A stretch of DNA of 64,000 nt from Steinernema hermaphroditum (GCA_030435675.1 CM059621.1:7192001-7256000), one strand, 5' to 3'; shown: positions 1-12,800, numbered from the stretch's first letter. The notes: generated from the sequence alone by a model not told the origin. Program-made: numbers and translations.

Positions 1-314
1 CCTCCGGGCGGCGACGCCAAAAGGCGCGCGTTGTTTTGATGCGTCGTCTTTTGAGGAAATAATTAAAATCTCGCGTTTCGGCTCCGTTCGCCTTCGGTTT
101 CGCTTCTGGATGCCGTGGCGCCGTAAGTGGGTTCCTCGGATCGCGTTAGCCGTCGAAAATTAAAGCGACAAATTGACACTTGAGGGGCGTAGGGGAAAGG
201 TTATTGCAATTAGAATGTTTGCCTGCGCGATGTACGCCGCTCCCCGGGGACGCCAGCGGCAATCCGGGCGAAGGTTGATGACAGTCGACGTCTCAGTCGC
301 CGACAGAAGCCATC

Positions 315-441
315 ATGATCCGCGCCGTCAGCATCCACCGGAGGCGTCGGAATCGGAGTTCCTCGATGCCGCATCGGCGGCTCATGGCTACGAACTCCGC
401 TTCCACCGACGCCGGCACCTCCACCAGAAGCAACGCCTCGG
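315..441 (+). CDS. candidate first coding exon of the long unc-2-type transcript
   Basis: A possible first exon begins at the ATG at 315 and ends in phase 1 before GTAATCC. It would encode about 42 residues rich in Arg, Ser, Thr and Asn, with no recognisable domain. It joins in phase to the exon at 5482, a 5-kb intron that would be typical for the 5' end of a large nematode channel gene. Third codon positions are rich in C and G, as in the sure exons of this window. The frame is also open upstream of 315, so this may be an internal exon starting near 290. I do not recognise the peptide. Membership of the unc-2 locus is an inference from strand, phase and the lack of another downstream partner. 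Confidence 0.33.
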
Positions 442-1540
442 GTAATCCGATACTGTAGCGCCGCTGCTTGATGTGGGGCCTGGGAAAAAAGGGAGAACAA
501 AGTGCCTCAAGGGTTTCCTATTTAAGTGAGATTTCGGGCAGAGCTGCGCCATGGTTATTATTCTAGAGATCTTTGAGACTCCTCGGCATGCAAAAAGATG
601 TAAGAAGACGTCTGGATGGAGTGTTCTTGGACGGTCGTTGGCCTACTTTGTAGCACAGATTATTTAAAGGGACCCGAAAAACACTTTTTTTATCCATGAT
701 TGGGTCCCTTTAAGTTGCCCTATAGATCATATCTTGAAGAATCACCAGCCTTCGAAGCTGCCAGAGCCAAAAACATCATGGCTTCCTACCTCTTCTCAGC
801 CAATTTTAGCCAAAGAACCACTAAGAAGTACCTAGGAATATCACATCCAACCTTTTCTGTATTGCAGTTTAATGGTTGGACGTATCTTGGACAGACAAAC
901 CACTTTTCATCATTTTTTTCCAAAGAGTCCGAAATGTTTCAGCTCCTTCAAGTGAACAAACAAGTGCGCTTTTTGACAAGCCTGTGGAGTAGTCCCTTTC
1001 GACCTTTTGACGCGTGTTTTGCGTCGCCACCAAACAAAAACAGTGATTTTTGGCAACGCCTATGAAAGTTGAAAGTACAAGTTCGCCAGAATTTCTAGGT
1101 GTTTTGCGTGAGTAGTTGGGCTGGTTGTTTTCTCTGTGTGATTTCTGTGTTACATCGACGATTATTCGTAGCACCTTTAGGGATAATTTACGTCAGATTA
1201 ACTATAGCTAGAACGTCCTTGTTCGCATCGTTTAATGAAGGAAATTCACCCATTGCAGTTCTAAGCAGCTTGTTAATTCATAACCCTTCGTGGCGGTTTG
1301 GAGGAGGACCAATTCTGCACCTGTACCGTTCACGTTCGATACCAAGTCGGTTGAATTGATTCGGAGAATGGGTTGTGGTTCTCATTTCAAGTGATATCAG
1401 TTATTCATTTTGAGAGCACTGGATTTTTTTCGAAGATCCCGAGGGTCCCATTGGTTGCATTATGTTTGTGGTCTTTTTAGCGTGAATTTCAGAGATTTTT
1501 TCCCGCTAAAATGCTGACAGGTTTCAGCTAGAAATGAAAT

Positions 1541-1614
1541 TACAGGGTGATCGGAAAAAAGGACATCAAGATAGGAATGTCATTTTTGTGAGCATCCAAG
1601 CGTGAGACCGGTCG
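1541..1614 (+). mobile_element. solo terminal fragment of a mariner/Tc-type element
   Basis: The stretch begins TACAGGGTGATC after a TA, the form of a mariner-type terminal repeat. It can be aligned base by base with the inverted right end of the element at 56652-56929. Shared features in order are a start of the form TACARGGTG, an A run, TGTCATTT, TGAG.ATCC and GTGAGACCGGTCGAA. No transposase frame follows. It is a broken end or a very short non-autonomous copy inside the candidate first intron of the channel locus. Confidence 0.55.
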
Positions 1615-4263
1615 AAAAATGAAAAACCGCAAAAGCGGCGGGTTTCACCGGTCTGAATTTCTGAATGCCTTTCTAGACTTCTGTCAAGGGCCAACTAAGG
1701 GGGTATTGCTGTAGTTGGTAATCTCTTTTAAGGAGAAATCCTTTAGAAAACATTTGCACTGCCTTTGCATTAATCCTACTAACACACAGTACAAAAGGAA
1801 AGCAAATTTAATGGAGATTTGCTAAAACAAAAATGGATATTTCAGTGTAAATTTTTGTCTTGGTTCCCAGGTTACGGATACATTCTCCATCGGTGAGTGC
1901 TTAATTTCAACTGAGTCTCTAGAACAAATACCGTTTCCCTGGACTCGTAGCGCTCCCCAAGACCACCGCCTCACCGAAAACCCACCCGAGCAGAATATCA
2001 TCATCTCCACAGCGCGCCTATACAAACACCGACCCTCGTCCGCGAAAGGCCGAAGCACAATTTGTGCCGTGATTCATCTTGTTTTTCTGCTCCAGGGCCA
2101 GCGTTACCCGGCGAGAGTACTTTCGCAGACATACAAATGGCGAATATAAATGATTTACTCAAGACTCTCATTTGTCATTTGCGAATCTCTCCCGAGTCAA
2201 ACGCCCTCCTTCTTGGGCCTGCCTCAAACATCACGGCTCCCTGCAAAGCCCCAAAAACGTTTTCAATTAGGCGATGGGCGGTTTCTCCGAAAAGAGTGCG
2301 ATATCGGGTCGCCGCCTTCGGAGATGTGCGCGCTTCTCCACGTATCGCGTGAAGTTCTTTGGATAATGCGCGCGTATTATTCCATCTTGATGTGCTTTTG
2401 GAGCCATTTTAAGCTTCTTTCAATAAAGCACTTCGAACGAATTTTCCTCTTTGTCTTAAATACTTTTATCCACATATGTAGATTATAATTCGAAAATTAT
2501 CTATTTTTATTTTTTACTCACATTGCCGTACTCTAAATAAAACCAAGATTGGCTGTTCTGACCGAACCGGATCGAAGCCACTCAATTCTCTTCGTGTGTT
2601 GTGGCTTCTTATTTGCATTTCTACTGGCAACGTTCTATGTTCATGGCCCAACCTACCTGGACAAGGAAAAAACGCTTCGGAAAATACGATACGAGCATAT
2701 CTCTTGTAGATCTATCTGAACATTACATTTACCGTTCTGCAAAGCAACGATAGCACACCAAAATATACCAAAAATTTGTCCGAAAGGGTCAAATGCCATA
2801 ATTTTCCAATTTGGCATAGACACACAGTTCAACTTCAGTGGCCAACTGTAACCTCACCAAAATTGGCCCAAAAGTGTCTTCTGTTGGATGGACAGTTCCG
2901 CTGTGGGGAGAATATCGAGGAAGAAATAGAATGCCTTTCAAAAGTCGCAACAGCTGTGCTAAAGCATCATCAATGCATAGTCCTTTCAGAAGACCTAAAA
3001 TCCTACTGTAGTACCATTGAGAATTAGTTCTATTAGCCAATTTAGAGCATTCTTGAAATTGAACTTTATGTTCGATCTATCCACCGTCTTATCGCATACT
3101 AACATTTGTATGGACAGCTAATATTTTGCACTTTTGTAGTAATACTTCCGTGCCAACTTTCAGTCGACTCGGCTAGGGGCAGCTTTAACTGTTCCCCTGT
3201 GAGGGCTGATTGCTTTCTTCCTTAACGTGGTTAACATCCGTATTTTCTGCTTTTCCAGATAGCCTATCCATCAAAGCCGAAACTGAAGTTCGCTGTTTAG
3301 GTTCGGACGTCGATCCTCGAGCGTTGAGCCGGAGTCACCTCCCTCTGCAAGTCACGAAGTCGGCGTCGAAGCTGGGCCCTCGGAGTTCGACGCATAATGC
3401 GCCGTCGGCGGTGGCGCGACTTCGCTCCGCGGCGCTCCGTTCGGCCGAAGGAAGCGGCAGTGGTGGGTTGTCCTTCCCTTCTGACTGCCGGCCTCGTTTT
3501 CCATGTCACGCGGCCACTGGCGACAGCAATTTCGATGACTCCGATTGTCTGCACAACAACTGGGGTTGGCACATACCCAAGATTTGGAGGGGTAAGGGGG
3601 TGATGGACTGGGACGATTCATGATCGACAGGTTCTTCCTAGGAAGGGTTCCTCCGATTGAGCTGCCGACCTTTTCTTGTGAGTAGGCCCCGACTTTTGCT
3701 TTGTTATTAGAGGTAGCTACAGCTAAATTTTGTATTTTTCACTAATTAGAGGCAGAGTGCGGCAGTATGGACAAGGTTCTGGGAAATATTTACTCCCTTG
3801 CCCGATACATAATCTTCTTGGTACTACCGTGGAACTTAGTGCGTCCAGGTCGGTCGGTTTACGTCAATGTCACGCTCCAAACAACATTGTACCATGAGAT
3901 ATTCGATCGATTAATGACGAAAACACTTAAGTGATAAATATTCCATTGCGAGCGAGAGTCCACCTTGTGGGCACTCCACTCTGATGATGGCTCCATAGCT
4001 GCCCACTTTGCCTTCTTCAAAGATTGCTTCTGATGTAAGGTCGTGTCAGAAGGGCGGACGATGTTATCCAGAAGCTTGAGCAAAATGTTCTCGTACAATT
4101 TTGGCTGAAAACAGAAAAGGTAATGCCATGGGATATTATGGATTGTGAAAAATATTTCCCTGCCTCTAGACTCACATTTGGTCCCGTTATTTATCTCATC
4201 AACCAAGTGGGTCGAACATCAACTCTGGTGTCAGCTCCGTGATGTGCAGTAGTACCTCATGGG

Positions 4264-4500
4264 TTGTTATCCCGGGTCCCGCACCCATAGGTTATTACCA
4301 GCTGCTGTCATTTTTACAGCACTGTACCCTGCTTTTTGGCTGATTCACTGTCACTTTGTAGATGTTGCGAGGGTTTACTCCCATAAGACAACACTCAAGC
4401 GCGAAGAAAACAGTGCTCGGATAGTCATCGGTATCTCTATTGCTTAGTAGCTTATGCATTCCTACTGACGTTGATGCTGCGATGTCCCTTTCGGAGCTGC
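4264..4500 (+). repeat. dispersed repeat related to the interior of the hAT element at 42.2 kb
   Basis: From about 4290 this stretch is recognisably similar to 42590-42790, inside the hAT-like element. The best block starts CGCGAAGAAAACAGTGCTCG at 4400 here and at 42714 there, and runs about 40 bases with four mismatches. Nearby shared words include GATTCACT and GCTTAG. The left edge, 4264-4286, is a 23-base sequence whose exact reverse complement lies at 6497-6519. No TTCGAA array is present, so this is another member or fragment of the family, not a full copy. Confidence 0.55.
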
Positions 4501-5481
4501 CTCATTCGTTCCATCAAAGTCGTTTCGGTGCTCTATCCCAATCGATCCTATTCTTACTGATCCTAATCGAACGCCGAAGAGCGAAATCTGACGACTGCGC
4601 ACGAGCCAAATCAATGATTAGTTTGGCATTTTTGAAGAAGTAATTGTACTGTGTGATAGAACTTGCACAGCAGAATCTGCGGTGGTGAGAGGCTGCATTC
4701 ATTCTAGATCAGCGTGCTCGAAGGGCATTTATTTGAGGAAGGTTTAGGCTTAAGAATTTAGGATTATACCTTGAACTTGTCGCTTTATTATCACAAGTAT
4801 TGTTATATTTGAGGCTGATTTACAGCGTCTACCAGGCACTTCCCAATGAAATGATACATCTTGACCCTTCTTCTTAAATCAGCTGCGATGTTTCCAATTA
4901 CCAACCTCGATGACCCATCTGTCTCCCCCTCAATCTCCACAGGTCATCTCTCAATTTCTCATCTTGCAACATCAAAAGGTGCCGCTTCCAAAATCCGCCT
5001 CAAGAAACTGCTGGTATCAAAAGCGCCAGAACGGGATCACACTACTTATGGACATCTAATCGCCGGCGGACACATAATTCGTCCCGCGTGGCGCCAAAAA
5101 CAACGCCGGCCCGCCGCGTCTTTATCGCTTCTGACGCGACTTCTTCGCGCCGAATTCGCGCCCATCAATCGGAGTCCACCACTCCTCTTATCGCCGACGG
5201 CGCCTCCGCGCGGAGAAGAAGCGCCCGAAGACAAAGCGGGGAGAACAAGAGCCGAAAGACAAAGGGGTGTAATTTTTGTTTTCCCCCTCTCATCTCCTCA
5301 AATCGATTCCCCGGCCTCCTTATGAATCGCCGCCATCCGTCAGGATTCTGTACAAGCAGCTCATAGGCCTGTGTTCGCCCGCCGAGATGACGTTCGCCAC
5401 CGAAAAGTACACTTTTGACGGAGTCGGGGGGTCCTGGGGGGCAAAGGGCGTGTGTTTTCGAGAGTGACTATGGCTGTTTAG

Positions 5482-5579
5482 AGGTCGACTTGGCTACGAT
5501 GCCGTCCAGAAGATCGCGAGGACGTCTGAAGTCCGCCCAGTACCGTAAGTCTATCGACTTCCCCACGGCCGTCATGCAG
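5482..5579 (+). CDS. candidate exon 2 of the long 5' chain
   Basis: The exon lies between GTTTAG and GTACCG, 98 nt, entering in phase 1 and leaving in phase 0. It encodes a short basic Ser/Arg-rich peptide containing MPSRRSRGRLKS and ending TAVMQ. An internal CCGTAAGT could serve as an earlier donor, but only the later donor keeps the frame open into the next exon at 6577. Codon use is GC-rich at third positions. No domain is recognised. Confidence 0.4.
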
Positions 5580-6496
5580 GTACCGTAATATTTCTGTTAA
5601 AGCTCAACGATGGAGAGGAAAGTGAAATGAGTGATAGGTCCAGAAACCGAAAATTTTGAAGACAGCACTGCCGAATTGTGAAATGAGCTCTGAATTTTGT
5701 TATTTTGGTCCACTTTGGACTTCTTCCAGGCCTTCATGAGAATATTAGGAAAACAGTGCGCTAAGAGAGACGACTGAACACGCCCAGTTTGAGGTAATAA
5801 TTCATGAAATCTCTCAAAAGTAAGTATTGAAGATCGTTTTTGCGGAGTCTTTTGCGTGGCAAGTTCAAGAAAACAGATATTACATAGCGAAAAACAGGAA
5901 AGCTGTACAGTACAGCGCTGAACACGTTTGCTGAACAGTTAGAAATACGTTTTCATTTTTTTGGGTACGTTTTCTTCCTTCTCGTTCAACAACGGCTTTG
6001 CTGCACTAAACTATGGTAGCAATTCTGAAGTCTCCTCTGAGCTCATTGCGTCTGTTTCCACATCTTAAATGTACTTCATATGAAGATAAAGAGAGACTTC
6101 AAATAGAATTTGTGAAACGAAATTCGAATAAACTTCAAAATGAAAACTGAATATTCTGCAAAAAACTCGTGCTTTCCTCGCAATGAGTCCTTAGCCAGGT
6201 AGCTCTGGATGATCTTTATGTTCTTTTCAGATGGACCCTTACTGAACTCACTGATCCATTTCGACTCTTTTTCCATGGAAAAGGTCCTTGTTTCAATTGG
6301 CCTTTTTCCCTTCATTTTCAAAGGATCCATCCGCCCAACCTCTTCAAGTCGAACATTCTCTTGGGCTATTCTCGGATTTCGCGCCGCCTTTCGGCAACAA
6401 TCGCTGTCGTTTTGCATGCAAAACAACAATAATGAGTTCGCTTATCTGCTGACCACACACGTTGTTTTGCACGGCCTCCAATTAAATGCTCCTTAA

Positions 6497-6519
6497 GGGT
6501 GCGGGACCCGGGATAACAA
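6497..6519 (-). repeat. inverted partner of the 23-base sequence at 4264-4286
   Basis: This 23-base stretch is the exact reverse complement of 4264-4286 and contains GGTGCGGGACCCGGGATAAC. The two lie 2.2 kb apart in inverted orientation, as the ends of a DNA transposon would, but the flanks show no matching target duplication. Either the duplication has decayed or these are two broken ends of the same family. Confidence 0.6.
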
Positions 6520-6576
6520 GTCTAATCGGCGGCGTCGGCCTCGCCTCGGGCGCTCCTCACTCCCTAATCGTTTCAG

Positions 6577-6827
6577 GTCGCGCGTCGAGCGAGTGCCATC
6601 CGAGGAGGCGAAGTCGCCACTCTCTCTTCGACGCCCACACACGACGCTGAGCAGAAGCCCGAAAACCAGCGCAAGAAGGCTACCGTAACCGAGCCCGACC
6701 ACGCAGTGTTCAGGTTGGCCCTGCCGCGGGTTACGGTAGAGGGAAAGAGGAGTTTGGACGCGTCGCCCACATCCAGCAGTTCGACCGTAAACAGCAACGC
6801 CTACAACAATAGCCCCCATAGAAGAAG
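6577..6827 (+). CDS. candidate exon 3 of the long 5' chain
   Basis: A 251-nt exon between TTTCAG and GTACG enters in phase 0 and leaves in phase 2. It encodes 83 full codons of polar, probably disordered sequence with a hydrophobic island (VFRLALPRVTVE) and a run of Ser and Asn ending NNSPHRRR. Only this frame is open throughout and it has GC-rich third positions. It joins in phase to the exon at 9023. The exon at 8475 also ends in phase 2, so the two look like alternative leaders of 9023. No family match is recognised. Confidence 0.5.
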
Positions 6828-6933
6828 GTACGTTCTGGGGATGCCCTGTTTCTATGGAACGCTTATCGTTTATGGAACGTTTACGTCAACATCACCGCCC
6901 CATATAATCGTTTCTCTGTCTTAAGATCCCCAC

Positions 6934-7038
6934 CAGGGCTGTGCAAATCTCGAGTCTCAAGGTCTCCGGTTTTTGTGTTTTTCAAGGTTATTTTGTTTTG
7001 AGTCTCGAGGTTGGAAAGTCTCGTCTCGCACAGCTCTG
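6934..7038. mobile_element. 105-bp hAT-type MITE
   Basis: The element starts CAGGGCTGTGC and ends GCACAGCTCTG, imperfect inverted ends with further subterminal inverted similarity (CTCGAGTCTCAA against TTGAGTCTCGAG). It is flanked on both sides by the identical 8-bp ATCCCCAC (6926-6933 and 7039-7046). An 8-bp duplication with CAG-type ends is the signature of hAT transposons. It has no coding capacity and must rely on an autonomous hAT elsewhere. The perfect duplication suggests a fairly recent insertion. Confidence 0.85.
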
Positions 7039-8474
7039 ATCCCCACCCATGATCACTCATTTGCTACAAGCTTTCATTTTGAGCGTTTCGTGGTGGGAAT
7101 TTCTTTTCCATTGGAGCGTAATTTACAAGTGAATCACAATGGGAGCCCAGTTTTCTAGGAGCTTCGTATTTTGGGGCCGACTTTTGCACACAGGATAAGC
7201 CAGTGTCTTCTTCCACTGGCCGGATCGGTAGGAAAAGTTAGAGCAGCCCATGGCACGTTTCATGAAACGTGGAAGAGGAAGATGATGCTTGTGGTAAGAT
7301 GATCGAAGGGTCAGTGGAGATCTCTATTCACCTTCATAATTTAACAAATCTTTACGTTAAGTTGAGGTGACCTTAAACATCTCATAGATTCTGGTATTCT
7401 CCTTTTCCAAATATCGATCTTCGATCCAGACGAAAATGAATAAATCAGTGTTTCTGCCTCTCTCTTTCTCACTTTCCGTATGCCCATTTTTCGAATGTTT
7501 TCTTTATTGTTTCCAGCCCGATCTTTTCAGTGCCGGTAAACGTGCGCGCCCTTTGAGATGAAATTGGCGCAAAAGAACTCTCCGTGGTCGACCAAACATG
7601 TTGTAACCTACCGGTAGTTCTCGTGCTCTTTCAGAAAATCATCTAGGAATTATCCGAGTGTTAGTCGAATCGGAGCCGTGAACTCAAGAATCGTTTCATC
7701 TCTATCCATTCCATCTAATCCCAGCGTCTTCCACGCTTCCCTGTAGCATAGAATACCGCTTTGAAAGTCACGGAACGGAATCTTTGATTGAAAATTGCAA
7801 TTTTCGCAGGACTGCCGGACCTTTATAGTAAGTCTTAAGAGGGCACTTGAGGGCGTCCGGACGAGGGACCCAAAATAGGGGACACATTCGAGTTATTGGG
7901 ACACTCCAGTTTTGGGCTCTTTTATTTCGGATTCTTGGCTTATTCATCGTTAGATACATATCTGTTGGTCTCTAAGTTGATCGAATTGGGGTGGTTGAGC
8001 TCGGATCGAGGCGCTCCTTCGTTACTCGCCACAAAAGTTTGAGCCTAACGCCCTAAAAAGTTCCCTCCGGAAAGCGTCGACTGCAAAAAGCGCCATTAAT
8101 CATCATCAATTCCACCCATGTGCGCGTCTCTGCAAACGCCGCTGCCCGCCTAATCTCTTATTAGCGTCGAATTCCGCGCTCATCGTCTCATTTTTCAAAT
8201 CTCATAAATTCATAAATCGCGCGTCCGCCGCGAATCGCACTTTTTGTCCCCAAAAAGGCGCCGTTATTGAGGGTCCCGAAGGGAATCCGCCGTGTGATGT
8301 CAAATCGGTCTTGGCCCTCTTCGCGGCCGGACGCGTCTTAGGGATGTCGAGGAGCAGCGATTTGGCACTAATTCGTTGTTGGACGCCGCCAATAAATTTG
8401 TCTCCCTAACTATAATCCCCGCGCGGTGGAGGGCGCCACTTCGAGGAGAGACTTCTCCTCTCGGTCGCCCCCAG

Positions 8475-8578
8475 ATGTACGGAAAGATCGTCAGAAGCGC
8501 CTCTGCGCTCTTCGTGCCGGGAGCCTACGAGCCCATCTGCGAGGAACTCGATCGTGATGAGAGCCTGAGGCCTAGAAG
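8475..8578 (+). CDS. candidate alternative first coding exon (MYGKIV...)
   Basis: The exon opens with an ATG at 8475, directly after CCCCCAG, and ends in phase 2 before GTGTGC. It encodes 34 full codons, beginning MYGKIVRSASALFVPG. Third positions are strongly GC-rich. It cannot be joined in phase to the exon at 6577-6827, since both end in phase 2, but both join the exon at 9023. The simplest reading is an alternative start with its own promoter in the preceding 1.6 kb. The frame is also open upstream to about 8376, so the true start could be earlier. I do not recognise the peptide. Confidence 0.45.
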
Positions 8579-9022
8579 GTGTGCTCGGGATGTTGGTTTG
8601 GGTCTTTGGGGATTGGAAATCGGCCATGTTTTGTTGACTTTTTGTCTTGCTTTTAGGAATGTTCGTTTGGGTCTCAAATGGAATAGACTCTTATCAAATT
8701 TCTAGATTTATATCGCTATTCTTTCTCAGTTTTTTATTGGTTAGGAGCCTAAAATCGTAGCAAAGAAACTAGAAGTTATTGTCAAATCTGGACCCACCCT
8801 TCCGTTTAGATACAGTAATCATAAGTCAGCCGCGCTCTTCGTGACGGGAGTCTACGAGCGGCTGGCGATTTCTTTCAGATTCCAGTTTTCCCTATTCTTC
8901 CCTTTCTGACTTTAGAGACTGCCATCCAACCCTCTAAAACATAGCATTCTTCCATTTTGGCTTAGAAGATTCTCAATCCAGAGCTCCCGTTCCACCACAT
9001 ACCGTAACCCTGTGCTTTTCAG

Positions 9023-9122
9023 AGTCGTCGATGTGAGCGACCACAAGACATGCGCCCTTCTGATGACCAAAATGAAGGAGAACTCGGCGCGCAGCGGCTC
9101 TCCTCTCTCCGGCTCACAGTTG
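9023..9122 (+). CDS. candidate shared 5' exon
   Basis: A 100-nt exon after CTTTTCAG supplies one base that completes the split codon left by either the 6577 or the 8475 exon. It leaves in phase 0 at a weak donor, GTTTTTT. It encodes 33 codons including LLMTKMKENSARSG. Of the two open frames, this one has the GC-rich third positions typical of the window. Its next partner in phase is the exon at 16003. Confidence 0.42.
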
Positions 9123-9699
9123 GTTTTTTAAACGATTTACTTACTACTCGTCGGTAATTGTCGCACATTCGCTCGGGTCGCCGCTCGCGCCTGCACTCCT
9201 AGGCGCCCCTGCACGGCTCTCGCAACGAGAATCGATGCGCGCGACACAAAATGATGAATTAACATATCGGATGGAAGGAGACGTCTTCTTCCGGGAGAGG
9301 AAAACAAAGAGAAGAAGGCACTTGAAGGGAACAGATTGGACACGAAAACACTCTTTCCCCCCGGCGACCTTTGGCCGCATTGTCTTCTAATTAGCCGAAT
9401 TGGACGTTTACTACCACCTCCATCACAATTTCATGCATAGCCAATGAAGTGTGAGGCTATCGCTAGTAATTCGAAACGTTCATTATCGCCTTCTTTGGCT
9501 AATTGACCTACGCCGCTTCGACTACCGTCGACAAAGCACTGGCCAAGCTACGAATCGACGTAAGTAGCTACTAGAGCCATGATAGTGGTAATTAATGGAA
9601 GTAAGTGGCCGTAAAACAAAGCCACTGAAGTTAGTTCCGGCACTATTCTTGCCGCTTTTTCGTTTGTTTACCTTGAGTGTCGCGGAAATATCACTCATT

Positions 9700-9870
9700 A
9701 GTTACTTTAAAATAAAAGGTTTAAACAACTAAACCAAAGAAAAATAGAAAAATGTAATTAATGTTTAGATCTCATAAATCTCTAGTTTTATAGAATTTCA
9801 TTTTTAATTGTTTTTTTTTGTAATTTTTAAAATTAAAAAATACAAAATAAAAAATTTTTTTTATTAAAAA
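9700..9870. repeat. AT-rich low-complexity block
   Basis: This block is almost entirely A and T, with runs of A, T and TTAAAA-like words. It has no open frame. It may be a simple spacer or a matrix-attachment-like sequence; the sequence alone cannot say. Confidence 0.6.
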
Positions 9871-12800
9871 ATCGGATGGGATGTGTCATTTAAGACAAAT
9901 GACCATGGCTAGAAGATAACTAAAAAAGTGAACTCAGAGAATGCCCGAAGCGGGTACAGATATACACGGTTAATCAATGGCACTTACTGTATTTTAAATC
10001 CCCTATATATAAATTTGTATATATATAAATAAAAATTCGCGCGCAGCCGGGTTTATATGAATTACCCTAATATCTGAGTCCGCCAGTTGGTACCCGATTC
10101 AACCTGATAGGCGCGCATCACCGTTGACCCTGATCTGACCGAACAGACCGGAATTATCACTTATTATTCGATACTTCCAAGAAAATGAAATAAAAAGTCG
10201 TGGCTACTATAGAACGTGCCCTGTGGATGTCATAGATGGCCTACGAGCTCCACACGAGCTTCTGTTGCTCCTCTCCGTTCACAGATCAAAAGTTTCGTTT
10301 TTAAATGTTTATAATTGAACCAAATATACCAACAAAGTTTGATAGTTGTGAATTTTGGCCCACACAAGTATTAGGCAGCCTTGTAGTTTCCATATTCCCG
10401 CTTTATTCGATATTTCGGCTGGTTCTTCTGCAAGCAAAAGCAGCTGTTCTTTTGACATAGATGCAAATTAATGTTATTAATGGGAAAAGAACCACACGCA
10501 GAGTCATAACAGATCCAATTTTTGCTTTTTCTCGGGAACGTTCCACGCAAAACAACCTGCTTTCCTTTTATTAGGATATAACACAAATCTGTTCACGGCG
10601 ATCTCTCTCAATTTTCCCCCAGAGAGATCTGAACTAGCCAGGAACTGCGGCCGTGCCTCCAACGGCTCTGAATGAACCTGAGAAGTTTCATGAGAATCGT
10701 GTCTTTTGACGCTAGTTCATATGTCGTCCATGTATCCGGTTGGCATGTTTCTAGGGGCCGAATATTCGTCCAAGTAAGCAGTAACTACAGTACCTTTTAG
10801 TGCTCCAGAGACTCTCCCTACTCCAAAGGAAGATCACTTCCTCTAGAATACTTGACACTTCCGTAGGCGCCACAAATCCTGGAAATTCACTTGCTCGCAG
10901 ACGTCAATTACATTAGTCTCTCGCTCCCATATTTACGCCACCAGATCCCGACCCATAATCGTTAATCACCCACTTCGTGCATTACTCACTTCCCGTAAAT
11001 AGGCCCAAAACAAGGCCTTTCCCCTCCTCGCCTCTCCTCGAGACCACCGCTACACGCAGCGGCCCGTCTCTCCGTTTTGCGCACTACTAATCCAATTAGA
11101 GCGTCTCCGTCTCCGGTCCCCGGGGAAACGTTCGCCTCCGCCCCACCTTGCGGCCACAATCCGCTTTTGTTGTTTTGTCGCCCGACCCCAATTAGGAATG
11201 CATGGCGTTTGCGGCGTGTAATCCGTCGACGACGTCTCCGCCTCTGTCACCCCTTAAGGCAAGAACACAAACTTCGGAGCCGCTTAATAAGCGTAATTAG
11301 TGAGCGGTGAACCGCGGCGGTTGATTGCTTTCCGATGCCGGACGATGGCTGAATCGATTTTTTGTGCTTTTTGCTGGCGCTTCCTTTTTGTGCGTGCCCT
11401 GCAAAAGAAAACACTAGGTCTACGCCACACCAATACCGTACTACGGTTTGCGATACTCCGCGTATTGGGCCATTTCTTGCTTCTTTCTATGGTAGCTCGA
11501 TGAGTTACAACCGAAAGTGAGTCGCATGAAGACCTTGCTCACATACTTGTCCCAGGAGGAAAAGCTTTGGCAGATCATGATCCGGATGCAAGATGGTCTT
11601 TAGGTATGTATTGGGTCACTTGGGAATAACTGGTGAGAAACGCGAGCTCTGCGAGCACTACTAGTGTACAAAAATTGATCCAAATCGGCAGAGAGTGCCT
11701 TCAAATGTTGCTTTGTGAGTATCCCCCATTTTAAAACATCATTTTCATTCATGTAAGTGGTTTCCTGTAACTTTTTTGTAGAACGTGGATCTTCAGAATC
11801 CGGTCTCCTTTGTGCGTTTTTGTTTGCAATGCTAGGACATGAAGTGGTCCGGAACATTTCGACTTTGGAAAGTGTGCCCGAATTTAGGACGGAAAGCAGA
11901 ACTCGGGGCTGTTGTGGCGTTGGCATTTTCACGCATTCATGGGGAGATCATGTTTGTCGCGGCCGAAATGCCGCGACAGAGGGCGCCTCATACATAAGTG
12001 AGTGTACGCGGTGACGCAATTTCATTTACCGTATCGAGTGTAGCCTAAAAAATGGCCTCTTTTCAGTTCCCTTTTTCGCGATTCAAAAGAAGCAGACTTC
12101 CTGATTTTTAGCTTATTAATTTCTTTAATGGTGAGGCGATGAGAGAGGTCTGACACAATCTCAGATATTAGACTCCTGAAAGGGTGCTTATCCAGAACAT
12201 GCCTTAATTAGCAAATGATTAAAGAAGGTCGATTTTTCGTCGATGATGATGGACCGCTTTGTTCCCCTAGTTCTGAGCGTCTAGTCTGGCTTTGTCTTGT
12301 CTCGTCTCCACAGAGAACCCTTCTTTTGTTCATTTGATAGAAATGACGAAGAGTGATCGGTCTCTTCGGGATCTTAGGACGCTGGATAAGATGTCTATTG
12401 CTGTTTGCACCTTAAGACTGTATTGTTCGTGGATGTTGATCCTAAGCCTATGGGTGTCGGAACAGGGTGGTTCCCATCTTCCACCCTAAGCGTGGTTCGG
12501 AAAAGCCGCGCTTCCTCCCCTCCTTCTCCGCGGACGACTTGTTGCCATAACGAGGCGACGGCGTCGTCTCCTCCCTGTTGGGCCACTTTTGATATCGACC
12601 CTCATATCTATAACGCTCAGTCGTATTTTTGGCGCCGCTCTAAATTAAGCCCAAGCAGGCGCGCGCCGTTTGGTAATTGTCTTTCGTAGAAGTCCGAAAA
12701 CGCCACGGAGTCTCTTGGAGGCGAAGCAGAAGCACGAGGAGGAGGAGGGTGGGCAGGGAGGGAGGCGGACGGGTCATCATAGAGCTTGATTTGTTTGTTT

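Larger units (their letters stand above)
442..5481 (+). other. long intron or intergenic stretch
   Basis: I see no convincing coding exon here. Short open frames exist on both strands but lack the third-position bias of the real exons. The stretch holds a mariner-type terminal fragment at 1541-1614 and a dispersed repeat at 4264-4500. A GC-rich block lies around 5040-5260. Under the exon chain proposed here it would be the first intron of the long channel transcript. Confidence 0.4.

Noticed and set aside
2789..3040. Minus-strand frame containing GLCIDDALAQLLRLLKG, reminiscent of mitochondrial ribosomal protein L22
   Set aside because: The similarity does not continue beyond these residues, there is no codon bias, and no flanking exon was found.
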